Of a stretch of 64,000 bases of DNA, positions 41,901-49,210 are shown in pieces. Positions within the stretch are counted from its first letter, which is position 1; every line of letters begins with the position of its first letter. Source of the DNA: Effrenium voratum (taxonomy: Eukaryota; Sar; Dinophyceae; Suessiales; Symbiodiniaceae); NCBI GenBank assembly GCA_963377175.1, contig CAUJNA010000536.1:87501-151500 (forward strand). Direction: 5' to 3'. The notes under the pieces were generated by a model, which saw only the letters and a list, made by a program, of their open reading frames with translations, searched no databases and was not told the DNA's origin. The position numbers and the translations under genes were made by a program.

Positions 41901-44900
41901 TTTACCAATCCCAACTGGCACGGTCTGTGGATTTTTTGTCCATCCACAACAATATGGTCGGGGTATGTTCAAAGGGGCGCGCGGCGCAGGTTTCCCATTT
42001 CTGGAAGGCTACGCGATCGTTGCAACATGGAACCCTGGGGTATGGAAGATCACTTTCCTCACGGGTTCCTTTGGCGACCCCAAGTCAGGGGATCTTCAAA
42101 AAAGACGCCTCCAAGGGACCTCCAATGAGATACTCAAAGACCTGGAGGATTTGCAAGCAATCCTCAAGGGATCTCCATGGGTGAAATCGCTCGGTTTTGC
42201 CCCGGATTTCAAAACCGGTGCCGATGCAGGATGGCGATGAGACGGCGCTGAGTACAGTCTCTGTAGAGGACCTCACAGGGCCATACTGGGCTCCAGTCGC
42301 ATCTCGAGAGGACGGCCCGTCGCCCCCTCACTTGGCCTTGATGCGACTTGGCTGTTTTTTCCCCCCCCCCCCCAATTTGCTTGGATTTTTGTTTTCCGAT
42401 TTTGAACGAATTGAAACCGGAGCACTCCCGAAAAGTTGCGGACCCCCAAAGTCATGGGTAGATTGCCACAGTGTTAAGCGGTCATAGAGGCTCCAGGCTG
42501 ACATAGCTCTATTTTCCGAAGCCGACATTTGTTCCTTGGACCTCTTTTGCCGGGGTCTCAATGAGACCAAGGCGAGCCATGCTTCTTTTCCCTCAGACAG
42601 TGCGCGACATCCTGACCGCCCTGGGCGTTTCGCTGTCTGTGCCAGTTTTAGGCTCTGCCGGGAAGCTCTCTTGGGCCGAGCTGTTGGAAAGAAGTCCGCT
42701 GGCAGGCAGGCGTTTGCGTTTTTTACTTTTTGCCTAGACCCCAGCCTCTTTGAAGCAAACACCGGTCTGGTGGTGGGTTCACACAAGTCGTCGACTTTTT
42801 GTTCAGGGAAGTGGCACGTTGGCCACAAGAAGCACATCTTGGCGCACGCCTTGATCTCGGACGCCTTCGTGCGCCGTGGGGCGCCCTTCTTCCGACCCGA
42901 GCGCGCCTTGCGGTGGCTGCACTCCTGTGCGAGTCGGCTCACGCAGATGTGCGAGTCTCCGCTGCGCCTTCGACAAAGAGGGGCACATGGGAAATTTCCA
43001 TATCTTGGTGGCTCCCAGCCATCCCCTTAGCTTTTTAGCCTAGTGTTTAGTGGTAGTTTCCATTTAACCCACTTTTAGTTTGGCTTTTCGCGGGGGATCT
43101 GAGGGCAGCCCAGATATGGCGGTGTCTTCTTTTAAAGAAGAGGGTACCCCTTTTTTGAACGGTTTTTTGGGAAGGCATTATAGTAGGTAGCGTCATGCAC
43201 TTCTAGATTTTACATTCTGATGGCTGTTTTTTCGGGTTACCAACTATACTGGAAACTGGAATGGGTGGGTCCTCTTTTTGAGTTGGTCCCCCCTTTTGGT
43301 TTTAAAGGGAAGGAGGAAATCCTTGTGTTGGGGTCCAAATCTTAAAACACACACACACACACACCTGCTCAAAATACCCTCTTTTCCCAGTTCGTATTTT
43401 GTTTTGGCAAACCAACTGTCATGCTACCAACTAAAAACCCGTTGGCATTTGGAGGTTGCGGGGGCACCCTACGGCTCCTATTTGACAGTTTTTGCGCCCA
43501 AATGGACTAGTTTTCTCGAAGCCAGGAAAAATGTTTGCTTTTCTGCTGTTGGTGGAAACAAAAAACTAACAACAGGGGCCACACACATATACAAGCAATA
43601 CATATAAGATATATGTTTTTGGTGGGGGGGGAGGGGCGGTTGCGAGCCAGCCTGACCCGACTTGACCCGAGGTTCCAGCAAGAACTGCTGGACGCCCGAC
43701 GGGTCTGGAGCGAGTCGCCGCTGGCGGTGGACCTGGCGTTGCGGGACTATCAGAGCTTCAACGCCGCCGAGGTGGGGATCTGAGGGATAGCCAGCGATTC
43801 TTGTCATCGCAGCTGACACCAGCGGATTCTCAGGTAACCCTTAGTTAGGTGATTTGGGGATTTGGGGATTTAGGTTTGGCTGACAAAGACAGTGCACCTG
43901 GAAGATTAGTTCATGAAGTCACACTAACTTTGGATGAATTCAAAAGGCTGGGCTCTATCATCGAGCCTACTCTCTCACTGCTTTCCCGAGGCCAAGCGCC
44001 ACACCTGACACCAACGGATTCTCAGGTTTGGGGATTTGGGGATTTTTGGTTTGGCTGCGACTGACCGGGTCAAATCGACGGTTTTCGGGGGTTATCAAAG
44101 CCAGACAATGGGGGTTGATTCCCTGTAACCTACCGGTGATTACTTTGATAGTGCTTGGATGTTCGATTCGCCAAGTTAAGTGGCTAGCCAAATGGCCATA
44201 CAACCCACTGGTGACTGGGGTTTACTAAGGAGGTTTCTGAGTGGGCTCTGGGCTCTGACCTAGGTTACCAACAAGTTACCAACTTGGCGAATCGAGCACC
44301 CCAGTAGCGAGCGATCTCCCCAAGCCCACACCAACGGTATCGCAGGTGACCCTTAGTTGGTTTGGAGTTGGATTTGGAGGGCTTTCGTGGAGGGTAAATA
44401 ATGGGAAAAAGCACCTCCTTAAGCACCAAACCTCCGATTCGGCTCCAAACCACCAGTTAGAGAGAAGCTGAGTATCTTCCACACTTTCTTCAGAGTTGTT
44501 TCGCTTCCCCTGTTCGTTTCAATAGTTTTGAAGGGACTGCAGCACTGGACATATTTTCTGATTCATGGGATGAACAAAGCCAATGGTAGGTGGGCAGTCC
44601 CAAGGGGTGCAAATCGGAGAGTCTGGCATCTGATTTGCCGTGACTCAGGTAGCTCTTGGGATCTGAACTCCTGGTGTGAAGCCCAATCTTCCACTCCAAG
44701 CCTCACCTAACCTTCAGGGACGGGGTTGTGGTTGATCACAAGGGGTTTCTCCAACCACGTCTGCGATACAAGGGACTCTCCCCCTTTTGGGGGGGCGGGG
44801 GGTTAGTCTTTGGGAAGCCCTCTTTGTTGTACCGCAAGCGGTCAGTTCAACCACAGACCCCAAGCTCCACACCTCCAAGCCTTGACCAAACCACAAGGGA

Positions 44901-45311
44901 AGCTGAACTCAGGTAAGTATGAGGCAAAATTAAAGCGCCAGAAAACCGCAGGATGTAGTCCATGCTTCCATTCACCAGGGTTCCATTTTCGGTATATACC
45001 TTGACTGCTATTGGGTTGGATCTTTAGACTTTAACTTGTTGGGAAGTCAAGGGGGTTTTCAGTAAGCCCACAAAAAGTGAAACACTTTTTGCAGAGGGGG
45101 CAACAGCAACCAAGATGCCAAGATACCAAGATACCGATTTTTGGCCAGCCAGGTGGAGGGCAAGCTGCCCACTCTGCTGGAGCGCGCCATGAACTCCTGG
45201 CTGGGCGACGGCCTCCCGCTGCCGCACCCAGGGCCGCAGGGCGACGGCCCCGCGCCCGGCGCGGGGTACGCTGCGCCCGAGGCGGGGGTGCGGCCTCGGG
45301 AGTTCCTTTAA
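26838..45311 (+). CDS. TCF25: TCF25 / Rqc1 family protein, 16 exons joined in phase (gene span)
   Basis: Joining 26838-26936, 27864-27993, 30622-30769, 31333-31438, 34594-34703, 36933-37014, 37333-37400, 38114-38147, 38266-38379, 40187-40264, 40631-40749, 41385-41496, 42597-42705, 42807-42978, 43672-43771 and 45153-45311 keeps one frame and gives 579 residues (human TCF25 is 676). Family landmarks appear in order: N-terminal MSAKQVRKLQALR (human MSRRALRRLRG), a Lys-rich linker, the WPRPEG block (human WPRYSKPG), a gapless match of about 39 residues across exons 6-8 to human SPYHVDS...ECAF, LPRTALE (human CPRTALE), DPLHALAHLEILALKAEDYE and LPNFAYAAALAHFL (human [14 protein letters not shown]). 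TCF25/Rqc1 is a component of the ribosome quality control complex that works with Listerin/Ltn1 on stalled 60S subunits. Most introns start with GC, one with GA. The C-terminus is either the TAA at 45309-45311 or continues through a GC donor at 45281 into exons 17 and 18. Confidence 0.85.
26960..27110. repeat. Family G element in TCF25 intron 1
   Basis: GGCTGTGGATCAAAACCAATG, GGGATCCCATTTTGGGG, GGATTGAATCGGATGTTC, ending near TTTTGAGCCATGGCC. It lies 24 bp after exon 1. Confidence 0.75.
27864..27993 (+). CDS. TCF25: TCF25 exon 2
   Basis: Acceptor AGCCAG|GGG, donor CTCGGAG|GCATTT (GC donor). Reads GKVSTFAALLGEESEEDAE then ends in GPAKKKKRLG. It corresponds to the N-terminal F-x-LL-G-(acidic) motif and Lys-rich linker of TCF25. 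Confidence 0.75.
28205..28560. repeat. 14-bp minisatellite (CATAGAGCCGAGTG)n
   Basis: About 25 units alternating AGCCGAGTG and AGCCAAGTG, inside TCF25 intron 2. Because 3 x 14 = 42 it stays open in several frames (repeating LYALGSMHSALCTR on the minus strand). Confidence 0.95.
28620..29080. repeat. ~74-bp tandem repeat
   Basis: Six to seven units containing GATCGGCGTGGTCGAGGTGC, AAAAACTCGAGGTTTTTTGC and TCTGCCCGCGCGACCCTC, adjacent to the 14-bp array. Confidence 0.95.
29240..29525. repeat. ~62-bp tandem repeat
   Basis: Four to five units of AAACTTTCGCAGCTCCGGCT, GGAAAATCGCAAC and AAGTACGAAAGTAGTACGC. Confidence 0.95.
29530..29775. repeat. ~66-bp tandem repeat
   Basis: Units built from GAACTTGCTCAGAGGAAC, TCGCGCCAACAACTTGC and TCAGAGCAACTTGCACAG. 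Confidence 0.95.
29897..30022. repeat. Family A element in TCF25 intron 2
   Basis: GTGGCTCACAAAGCCATCCGG start, GTGTTTAGTGGGCCC, GGGGGATCTGAGGACAGCC then CAG end. Confidence 0.8.
30622..30769 (+). CDS. TCF25: TCF25 exon 3
   Basis: Acceptor ACATCAG|AT, donor CTGGAG|GCTATG (GC donor). Reads DPRKKKGKKQESKQVEADED then LLDAALAEAAASQAAPEPS. It matches the Lys-rich segment followed by the acidic Leu/Ala helix of TCF25. Joins exon 2 in phase 1 and exon 4 in phase 2. Confidence 0.8.
31160..31268. repeat. Family B element in TCF25 intron 3
   Basis: GGTATGGATCAAAATTAAAG start, ACTAGGGCTCCAAAAC, TACCCCTTTTTGACCCACA end. It lies 65 bp before exon 4. Confidence 0.8.
31333..31438 (+). CDS. TCF25: TCF25 exon 4
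   Basis: Acceptor CGCCCCAG|G, donor GAGGGC|GTCTTA. Reads GVSSCALVISKNSFNAEKER then SRLFQEPARLREAEG. It corresponds to the human LYVEHRHLNPDTELKRYFG block. Confidence 0.78.
32190..32300. repeat. Family F element, degraded
   Basis: ATACTGTCGATGGACGAAGTC left arm, GTTGGTATTTCCGTTGGGG centre, GGGTTTCTGAACGGTGCGG right arm. Confidence 0.7.
32390..32545. repeat. C tract, (CTCAA)n / (CTCA)n and G tract
   Basis: CTCACTCACTCACTCAACTC array followed by a 15-base G run, inside TCF25 intron 4. Confidence 0.9.
34065..34200. repeat. GATGCAGG / GCATCACC repeat field
   Basis: GGTGATGCAGGTGATGCAGG and ACATCACCAGCAGGCATAAC duplicated. Same vocabulary as 14850-15420. Confidence 0.75.
34594..34703 (+). CDS. 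TCF25: TCF25 exon 5
   Basis: Acceptor TTCGCGCAG|GGG, donor CTCTTCAG|GAGCAG (GA donor). Reads GHFVHYRRLFLVVPTSEGWP then RPEGCARMAAEDSGLF. It matches human [20 protein letters not shown]. The GA donor is the only one of the six nearby candidates (GTGCATGG at 34720 is another) that keeps phase with exon 6. Confidence 0.82.
34725..34965. repeat. Family H repeat
   Basis: TTTTCCACGGTTTGCGGTTC, GGTTGGACCATTTTGGG, CCCCCCTGGTAGGAGCCC, CTTTTCAAGAGAGGCTG. Second copy of the repeat at 13159. Confidence 0.75.
34966..36932. other. TCF25 intron 5, no further gene seen
   Basis: About 2 kb of low-complexity and repeat fragments. A 180-codon plus frame at 35121-35663 lacks exon borders and has mid GC, so I do not call it. 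Confidence 0.5.
36933..37014 (+). CDS. TCF25: TCF25 exon 6
   Basis: Acceptor CTTGTCAG|G, donor GTGGAG|GCCGTC (GC donor). Reads LELAQCALLHDPAAIRDFL then AEFPFSVE, equal to human MEPNNIVVLLQTSPYHVD. It joins exon 7 to give a gapless match to the human protein. Confidence 0.85.
37333..37400 (+). CDS. TCF25: TCF25 exon 7
   Basis: Acceptor ATTGCAG|GCG, donor CTGCTCAG|GCGCGA (GC donor). Reads ALCAYAEVARQANEHQHAFD then LL; equals human [20 protein letters not shown]. Confidence 0.88.
37471..37614. repeat. Family D element in TCF25 intron 7
   Basis: GAATGCTCGGCCAAGTTAGC start, TTGCCAACAACTCGC and TAACTTTGCCGAACACC end. Inverted ends around GGCCAAGTTAG. Confidence 0.75.
37975..38095. repeat. (CCACCCCA)n minisatellite
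   Basis: About 13 units of ACCCCACC immediately upstream of TCF25 exon 8. The C-rich tract may serve as the pyrimidine tract of intron 7. Confidence 0.95.
38114..38147 (+). CDS. TCF25: TCF25 exon 8 (34 bp micro-exon)
   Basis: Acceptor CGTTTGAG|G, donor TTCGAG|GTGGCTG. Reads RRAVYAVDCCFE (first Arg shared with exon 7); equals human ERALYSMECAFH. Confidence 0.88.
38148..38265 (+). repeat. TCF25 intron 8 = one complete family G element
   Basis: The intron is exactly the repeat: starts GTGGCTGCGGGTCAAAACC, contains GGGATCCCATTTTGGGG and ATTTTAGCGGGG, ends GGATTTTGACCCCTGGCCAG. GGGTCAAAACC and GGATTTTGACCC are inverted terminal repeats, with the splice GT and AG 7-8 bp outside them. The same element recurs at 17775, 19500, 23088, 26960 and 62185. 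Confidence 0.85.
38266..38379 (+). CDS. TCF25: TCF25 exon 9
   Basis: Acceptor CTGGCCAG|GCC, donor TGGCAG|GCAGGG (GC donor). Reads AGFAPFAESSQRVARGEGSD then CVTWPRARLRQEEEPAWQ. It covers the poorly conserved link before the human [16 protein letters not shown] block. Confidence 0.7.
38380..40186. other. TCF25 intron 9
   Basis: 1.8 kb with fragments of the AAAGGGA / CATTTTGGGGG repeats (near 38620, 39090-39260). No other exon supported. Confidence 0.5.
40187..40264 (+). CDS. TCF25: TCF25 exon 10
   Basis: Acceptor CGTCGAAG|GGC (alternative TCTCCAG|TCG at 40160, same phase), donor CTGGAG|GCGGGG (GC donor). Reads GWAWLCALLSYMLHLAFQGL then PRTALE; equals human [24 protein letters not shown]. Confidence 0.85.
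40631..40749 (+). CDS. TCF25: TCF25 exon 11
   Basis: Acceptor CTGTGAG|GTC, donor CCGAGAG|GCGCGC (GC donor). Reads VCKLLLVMTLPKDPLHALAH then LEILALKAEDYEQLLSVSE; equals human [20 protein letters not shown]. Confidence 0.88.
41385..41496 (+). CDS. TCF25: TCF25 exon 12
   Basis: Acceptor CAGCGAG|G, donor ACCAAG|GCAGGG (GC donor). Reads FNPPWDLPANAILRLDCCLP then NFAYAAALAHFLRAKTK; equals human [20 protein letters not shown]. Confidence 0.88.
41497..42596. other. TCF25 intron 12
   Basis: 1.1 kb. A moderately GC-rich block at 42197-42340 is open but matches nothing in TCF25. Confidence 0.45.
42597..42705 (+). CDS. TCF25: TCF25 exon 13
   Basis: Acceptor TTTTCCCTCAG|ACA, donor CTGGCAG|GCAGGC (GC donor). 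Reads TVRDILTALGVSLSVPVLG then KLSWAELLERSPLAG. It falls where the human protein has SLLIQQALTMFPGVLLPLLE; plants have a W-x-x-(I/L)-L motif here. Confidence 0.72.
42706..42806 (+). other. TCF25 intron 13 (101 bp, GC-AG)
   Basis: Shortest TCF25 intron seen. Starts GCAGGCG and ends with the pyrimidine tract CTTTTTGTTCAG. Confidence 0.7.
42807..42978 (+). CDS. TCF25: TCF25 exon 14
   Basis: Acceptor TTTGTTCAG|GG. Reads KWHVGHKKHILAHALISDAF, then VRRGAPFFRPERALRWLHSC and ASRLTQMCESPLRLRQ; equals human [20 protein letters not shown] and KEPATMSWLEENV. The right border is fixed only by phase (CAAAG|AGGGG), so it may shift by a few bases. Confidence 0.8.
43008..43114. repeat. Family A element in TCF25 intron 14
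   Basis: GTGGCTCCCAGCCATCCCC start, GTGTTTAGTGGTAGTTTCC, GGGGGATCTGAGGGCAGCCC then AG end. Confidence 0.8.
43672..43771 (+). CDS. TCF25: TCF25 exon 15
   Basis: Acceptor GACCCGAG|G, donor GCCGAG|GTGGGG. Reads FQQELLDARRVWSESPLAVD then LALRDYQSFNAAE; equals human [20 protein letters not shown] and ILSEIKEAVAAL. Confidence 0.82.
43805..44360. repeat. Local triplication in TCF25 intron 15
   Basis: CACCAGCGGATTCTCAGGTA (43815), CACCAACGGATTCTCAGGTT (44010) and CACCAACGGTATCGCAGGTG (44330), each followed by the family C start (CCCTTAGTTGG or TTTGGGGATTTGG). A family D element (44155-44306) sits between copies 2 and 3. Confidence 0.75.
44155..44306. repeat. Family D element
   Basis: GCTTGGATGTTCGATTCGCC start, AACTTGGCGAATCGAGCACC end. 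Here the inverted arms extend to about 20 nt with only minor mismatches. Confidence 0.8.
44352..44472. repeat. Family C intron-like element
   Basis: Starts GTGACCCTTAGTTGGTTTGG after TCGCAG, ends GCTCCAAACCACCAGTTAG and GAAGCTGAG. The ends are inverted repeats (GTTGGTGGTTTGGAG type). GT...AG. Confidence 0.8.
44915..45010. repeat. Family B element
   Basis: Starts GTAAGTATGAGGCAAAATTA right after AACTCAG, an ideal GTAAGT donor. Ends TATATACCTTGACTGC. Confidence 0.7.
45153..45311 (+). CDS. TCF25: TCF25 exon 16 (terminal, or internal with donor at 45281)
   Basis: Acceptor CCAGCCAG|GTG. Reads VEGKLPTLLERAMNSWLGDG then a Pro/Gly-rich tail (LPLPHPGPQGDGPAPG). The frame reaches TAA at 45309-45311. 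A GC donor GCCCGAG|GCGGGG at 45281 leaves phase 0 and would join exon 17. Confidence 0.65.
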   Translation: MEGKLPTLLERAMNSWLGDGLPLPHPGPQGDGPAPGAGYAAPEAGVRPREFL

Positions 45312-45554
45312 TGTGGGCGCCTGTAGGAAACGGTTTGGATGCGGTTTTGGTGGATCCAGCCCCGTAGGATAGTAAAAGAGTACTAAAAGAATACTAAAAA
45401 GGACCGACAGGGGGAAGAACGGGTGAAATCCGCCAGAAAAACAACGCATCCAAACTGTTTTCTGGGCCACAGGCCCAAAGAGAGGCCTATTTACGCACTT
45501 GTTTGGGTCTGCGCCATTTTCCTGAATTTTCAATCCATGGGCTTGCAAGATAAG

Positions 45555-45656
45555 GCGGAGGCACTGGAAAGGCGACTCCTGGTGGAGGAACAAGATGCCG
45601 AGTACAGGGAGAGCCTGGCTATGGACAATGCGCGTGAGCGCCTCCGGATCGAACTG
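45555..45656 (+). CDS. Candidate exon 17: UBX-family-like linker helix
   Basis: Acceptor AGATAAG|GCG, phase 0. Reads AEALERRLLVEEQDAEYRES then LAMDNARERLRIEL. The EEQDAEY-x-x-SL-x-x-D pattern is the linker seen before the UBX domain in FAF1/FAF2-type proteins. No UBX domain follows; the next exon is a UBA. It fits TCF25 exon 16 through the GC donor, but an in-frame ATG at 45537 means it could also begin a separate small gene. Confidence 0.6.
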
Positions 45657-47150
45657 GATTTTTTTTGTGGAATTTGGGGGTAGGGAGGGGGGGTGATTCT
45701 GGACACTTGGAGTCTATTTGGGTTTGTCTCAAAGTTGGGAGGCTCCCCCAATGGACGGTTTCCTTTCGTCTTGCTTGTACCCCCCCAAAAAGAATCAAAA
45801 ACAAAAAAGGAGAGAGAAAAACACGCAATAAATCAGACACACCCATTTTGCAATCTTTTTGTGTAGGATGTTTGTTTTTTAGGCTTGAGGGACACCTAGG
45901 CTCCCTATCCACCCTATCCACGCAAAACATGAGGGGAACGAGCTCACCCCAGATGAAGTTCCTTTACTCAGGAATTCCTTTGCTTCAGGTTTGTGAATCA
46001 TATAATTTCCGATGAGCAATGGTCAGTATTCACCGTTCATCTAGTGTCAAGGGAATGACGCTGCAACGTCACCGGGGTACCCCTATGTCCAATTTTTTTT
46101 GGCCATGGCTTATGTATATGGCGGGCTTTACTCTTAGCGAAACCCGTGCGTGAGACTGGCCCATGCGTGAGCTCTTTGGCGGGGCTTGTGCGAGTTGACA
46201 TGACCATCTCTAGTTTGGCTGCGTCTTGTTTTGAGGGTACCCAGTTTGGGGTTTCAAGGGGAAGCCATAAGGACAGCCAAAGCCATTTTGGGGGTCCCCC
46301 AAACAAGACGAGCCACCCATGTTGACCATAGAGCCTTGCTTCCTGGTTCTGTGCTTTTCAGACAGAGGCTTTTTAGTTTTTGTTGCGCCTCCATACCTCC
46401 AAAGCCTTATTTTTCTACCCCCCTGACTCATTCTTGTTTTTTGATGTTTGGGTTTAACTTCCCTTTGTTGACCTTCAAAAGTGGGCGGTTTTAATGAGAC
46501 CCGTCATTCCCTCATGCTTTGAGAATCAGCAAGTCTTCGGGTTCCAAATTTGGCATACCTCCTCTACCAACTGGTGCTTTTTTTGCCCATCACCGCCAAC
46601 ACCCATACTCTCAGTGGACATTTGTGTCTTTCTGTCAACCCCTGTAAATGGGGTTATTTTAAAGGGAGCCAACAGGAAGACCAAATTCCATTTTGGGCCT
46701 CCCTATCTTTTTTTGGGTTGTGCCAAAGGGAAGCAACAGGCAAATTGAGCTCCTTTTTTGGCCTCCCCTCTTTTCTTGCTAGTCCCCCTTAGGGTTGTTC
46801 TGAATTTCCACTTGTGTCGACTCCTTTTCCTTTTGCCTACGGGGTTGGTTGAAAAGGCCGCTTGTTGGCCTCCGAGTTTGAGGCCTCTTCTTCGTCGAGG
46901 TCCCCCAGCTAGGTGCCCTTTCTCTCCGCTTTTTTGGGGGAGTTGGTACCCTTATTGAAACCTCTCTACTGAAGGACCTAGGGAAAGCTTGCCGCAAGTC
47001 CGTTTTTCTTCTTCTTCTCTTACAAAGGCGAAGTAGCTACACATGAATCTCTGACTCAATCAACCCCACAGACGGGTGGCTGTCCAGTAGAATTTCCGTC
47101 CATGAACACACTCTACTGGAGGGCCTCGCGTCGTGTTTTGGGTAAGGCAG

Positions 47151-47252
47151 CTGGCGGCCATGGGCTTCGAGCCCGGCGCCGCCAGCGAAGCGCTGCTGGC
47201 GAGCGGGGGCGACGTGGAGCGGGCGGTGCTGCGGCTCACGGAGAGCGAATGA
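47151..47252 (+). CDS. Candidate exon 18: UBA domain, terminal (stop TGA)
   Basis: Acceptor GTAAGGCAG|CTG. Reads LAAMGFEPGAASEALLASGG then DVERAVLRLTESE and TGA at 47250-47252. The MGF loop, A-x-x-AL helix and GGDVERAV signature make this a clear UBA (ubiquitin-binding) domain. It follows exon 17 in phase 0. Whether it belongs to TCF25 or to its own gene is open. Confidence 0.8.
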   Translation: MAAMGFEPGAASEALLASGGDVERAVLRLTESE

Positions 47253-47283
47253 GCCGAAAAAAGCGTCCGAAAAGCTGGGCTTC

Positions 47284-47510
47284 GGCTGGGCTTCGCAGCC
47301 ATCCGGTGCCTTTGCATTTTCTCGTTTTTTTTTTGGTTTTGTTTTGGCTCTCCTGGTGCTATATGTTTTTTTGTTTTTGTTTCCTTTTTTTCATTTTTCG
47401 CAGCCCTCCGGTTCTATAGCTTCTTCAGTTTTTTTTTTGTGTTTAGTGGTTGGATTTCCAGTTGACTCGCTAAAAGTTAAACTTTTGGCAGTCTGAAGAC
47501 AGCCCAGCTG
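47284..47510. repeat. Family A element with internal insertion
   Basis: TTCGCAGCCATCCGGTGCC start, GTGTTTAGTGGTTGGATTTC, CGCTAAAAGTTAAACTTTTG, GTCTGAAGACAGCCCAG end. A T-rich stretch of about 100 bp repeats part of the start (GCAGCCCTCCGGTTC). Confidence 0.75.
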
Positions 47511-47889
47511 GGTTTGTCGCTTTTTGGGGGACGCTTCAACTTGAGGCCAAGGCATTCCTATGGTTGTCAAGGATCCCCCAATCCCAACAGGGGCTTCCTT
47601 GCGACTAATGGGCTCGATTAGGGGCCAATAGTGTTCCTTCTGGTGGACCATTTCCAGGCAGTCCAACTTTCTTTGGTGGTTTTAAAGGGACACCCAAAGG
47701 AAAGCCGAATCCATTTTGGGGGGTCCAAATCCTCAAAACAGACGCCACCCGTATGAGTCCCAGACCTTAGGTGGCGAAACTCGGACCCGCTTTTGGCCCG
47801 ATTTTGACGAACCCAACACGGGACCCGCTGGGGCGGTCGGCTTGACGCATCATGATTCGACATGCGCGGGTTTGACGTCGCTTTCACAG

Positions 47890-47929
47890 GATTCGGCGCA
47901 GATTCACCCCGAAGTCATGGATCCAACGC
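47890..47929 (+). CDS. Candidate internal exon, unknown protein
   Basis: Acceptor CGCTTTCACAG|GAT, donor CCAACGC|GTGCAC. Reads DSAQIHPEVMDPT. Its exit phase (1) fits the exon at 48547. Confidence 0.45.
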
Positions 47930-48546
47930 GTGCACCATGCTTAGCTTGGTGCATTTCTTGGTTTCTCACTCCCTGACTTCCTGAACTTTATACTTTTTGA
48001 GTTTGGACAATTTTAGTGGCGAACAAAAGTTCAGACTTTTTGTAGCCAATCCGCTCAATCGGATGTAAGGTTTGTTGCGCCATTTGCACCAGATCAGAGT
48101 ATATCATTTGCTTGAAAGAAATGTCACTGGAATTTCCGGGCACGAGGTGACTCAACAAAACCTGGCGGCGGGATTCTCCAACGGGTGAACCCTATCCCAG
48201 TGTTTTGCGGAAGGCAAAAGCGAACTATATCTTCAGCTATCCCAGAAAGGACTCGAAATCCCAAAGTGCCTCATGGGCTGCCTCATGGGTATGTGTAGAA
48301 AGGGACTTGGATGTTTTTCCTTTTAGCTTCCCTTTGCACCACCGAACAAGCAAAAACCACATGCACAGACCCTGCCTCACTAAAGCCTGGGTTCGAGCCC
48401 TTGAACTTCGACAATTATCTAGGAACTCAGCCTAGACTCAGGCCCGGAGCCGTATGAGACATAAAGCGTGCCCGCTTTTGCTTCCCCAAATGAATTTTCG
48501 ACCGGCGAAGTTTGGTTTCCACAAGTCCCAGTGACTTCCACCCAAG

Positions 48547-48640
48547 ACCACCTGATTCTGCTTCGAGAGGACTTGGCCGTGCCAGAGGTCGCGCAGGCGA
48601 GTATTTGCTGCTTCGAGGAGTGCGAGAAATACGGGAAAAA
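48547..48640 (+). CDS. Candidate internal exon, unknown protein
   Basis: Acceptor CACCCAAG|AC. Reads HLILLREDLAVPEVAQASIC then CFEECEKYG. Right border uncertain (CCAGAG|GTCGCG is a possible earlier donor). The helix pattern resembles armadillo/HEAT-type proteins but I cannot name a family. Confidence 0.45.
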
Positions 48641-48828
48641 AAACTGAGAACTCTGGCGTTCTGTTTTTTTTGGTTGGAATGGGCTGTCCCATTCCTCCAA
48701 GTTGGCGAGCATGTTTTGGGAGGAAGCTTGGACTCGGCCCAATGTTTGAGCGTGGGGCGGGTTGGGTGCATTCCAAGCTTTTGATGCCTTTGGGCGGGGT
48801 GGGGTGGGGGGGTGGGGTAGTTCAGGTA

Positions 48829-48945
48829 TCCCTTAATTGGTGGCTTCTGGTGGTTTGGATTTGGATTTGATCCCTGGTTCTTGAAGATAAAGTGGAAGCC
48901 ACCCAACCTCCACAGCTCCAAACCAGCGATTCGGCGAACCAACCC
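48829..48945. repeat. Family C element
   Basis: Starts GTATCCCTTAATTGGTGGC after TTCAG; contains GGTTTGGATTTGGATTTG, AGCCACCCAACCTCC and CTCCAAACCAGCGATTCGG. Confidence 0.75.
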
Positions 48946-49132
48946 CTCATGTTTGAGCGGAACATATATGGCACCGGCTGTTTCGAGAGGTTTCTCGCCA
49001 TTTACCAGGTGATCTTTAGCCCTATGGGTCGAACCGCACCTCCATGGGAAGGTGTTGGACCTCAAACAAGGCCGGTTTCAGGGCCAGTTTCATGCTTGAG
49101 GGTGATTCTTTTGTGCAGGGGAAGCTGAGTAG

Positions 49133-49210
49133 AACCCATTCGATCTCACAAAGCTCTCTCGACTGGAGAAGGGGTCGCCTGAGGCGCCCGAGACGGCGTT
49201 GAAGACCTGA
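49133..49210 (+). CDS. Candidate terminal exon, unknown protein (stop TGA)
   Basis: Acceptor GCTGAGTAG|AAC, the GGGAAGCTGAG being a family C-type end. Reads NPFDLTKLSRLEKGSPEAPE then TALKT and TGA. It probably ends the gene whose exons lie at 47890 and 48547. Confidence 0.45.
   Translation, partial: NPFDLTKLSRLEKGSPEAPETALKT

Noticed and set aside
42197..42340. Open frame that could be an extra TCF25 exon
   Set aside because: Exon 12 joins exon 13 in phase without it and it does not match the family.
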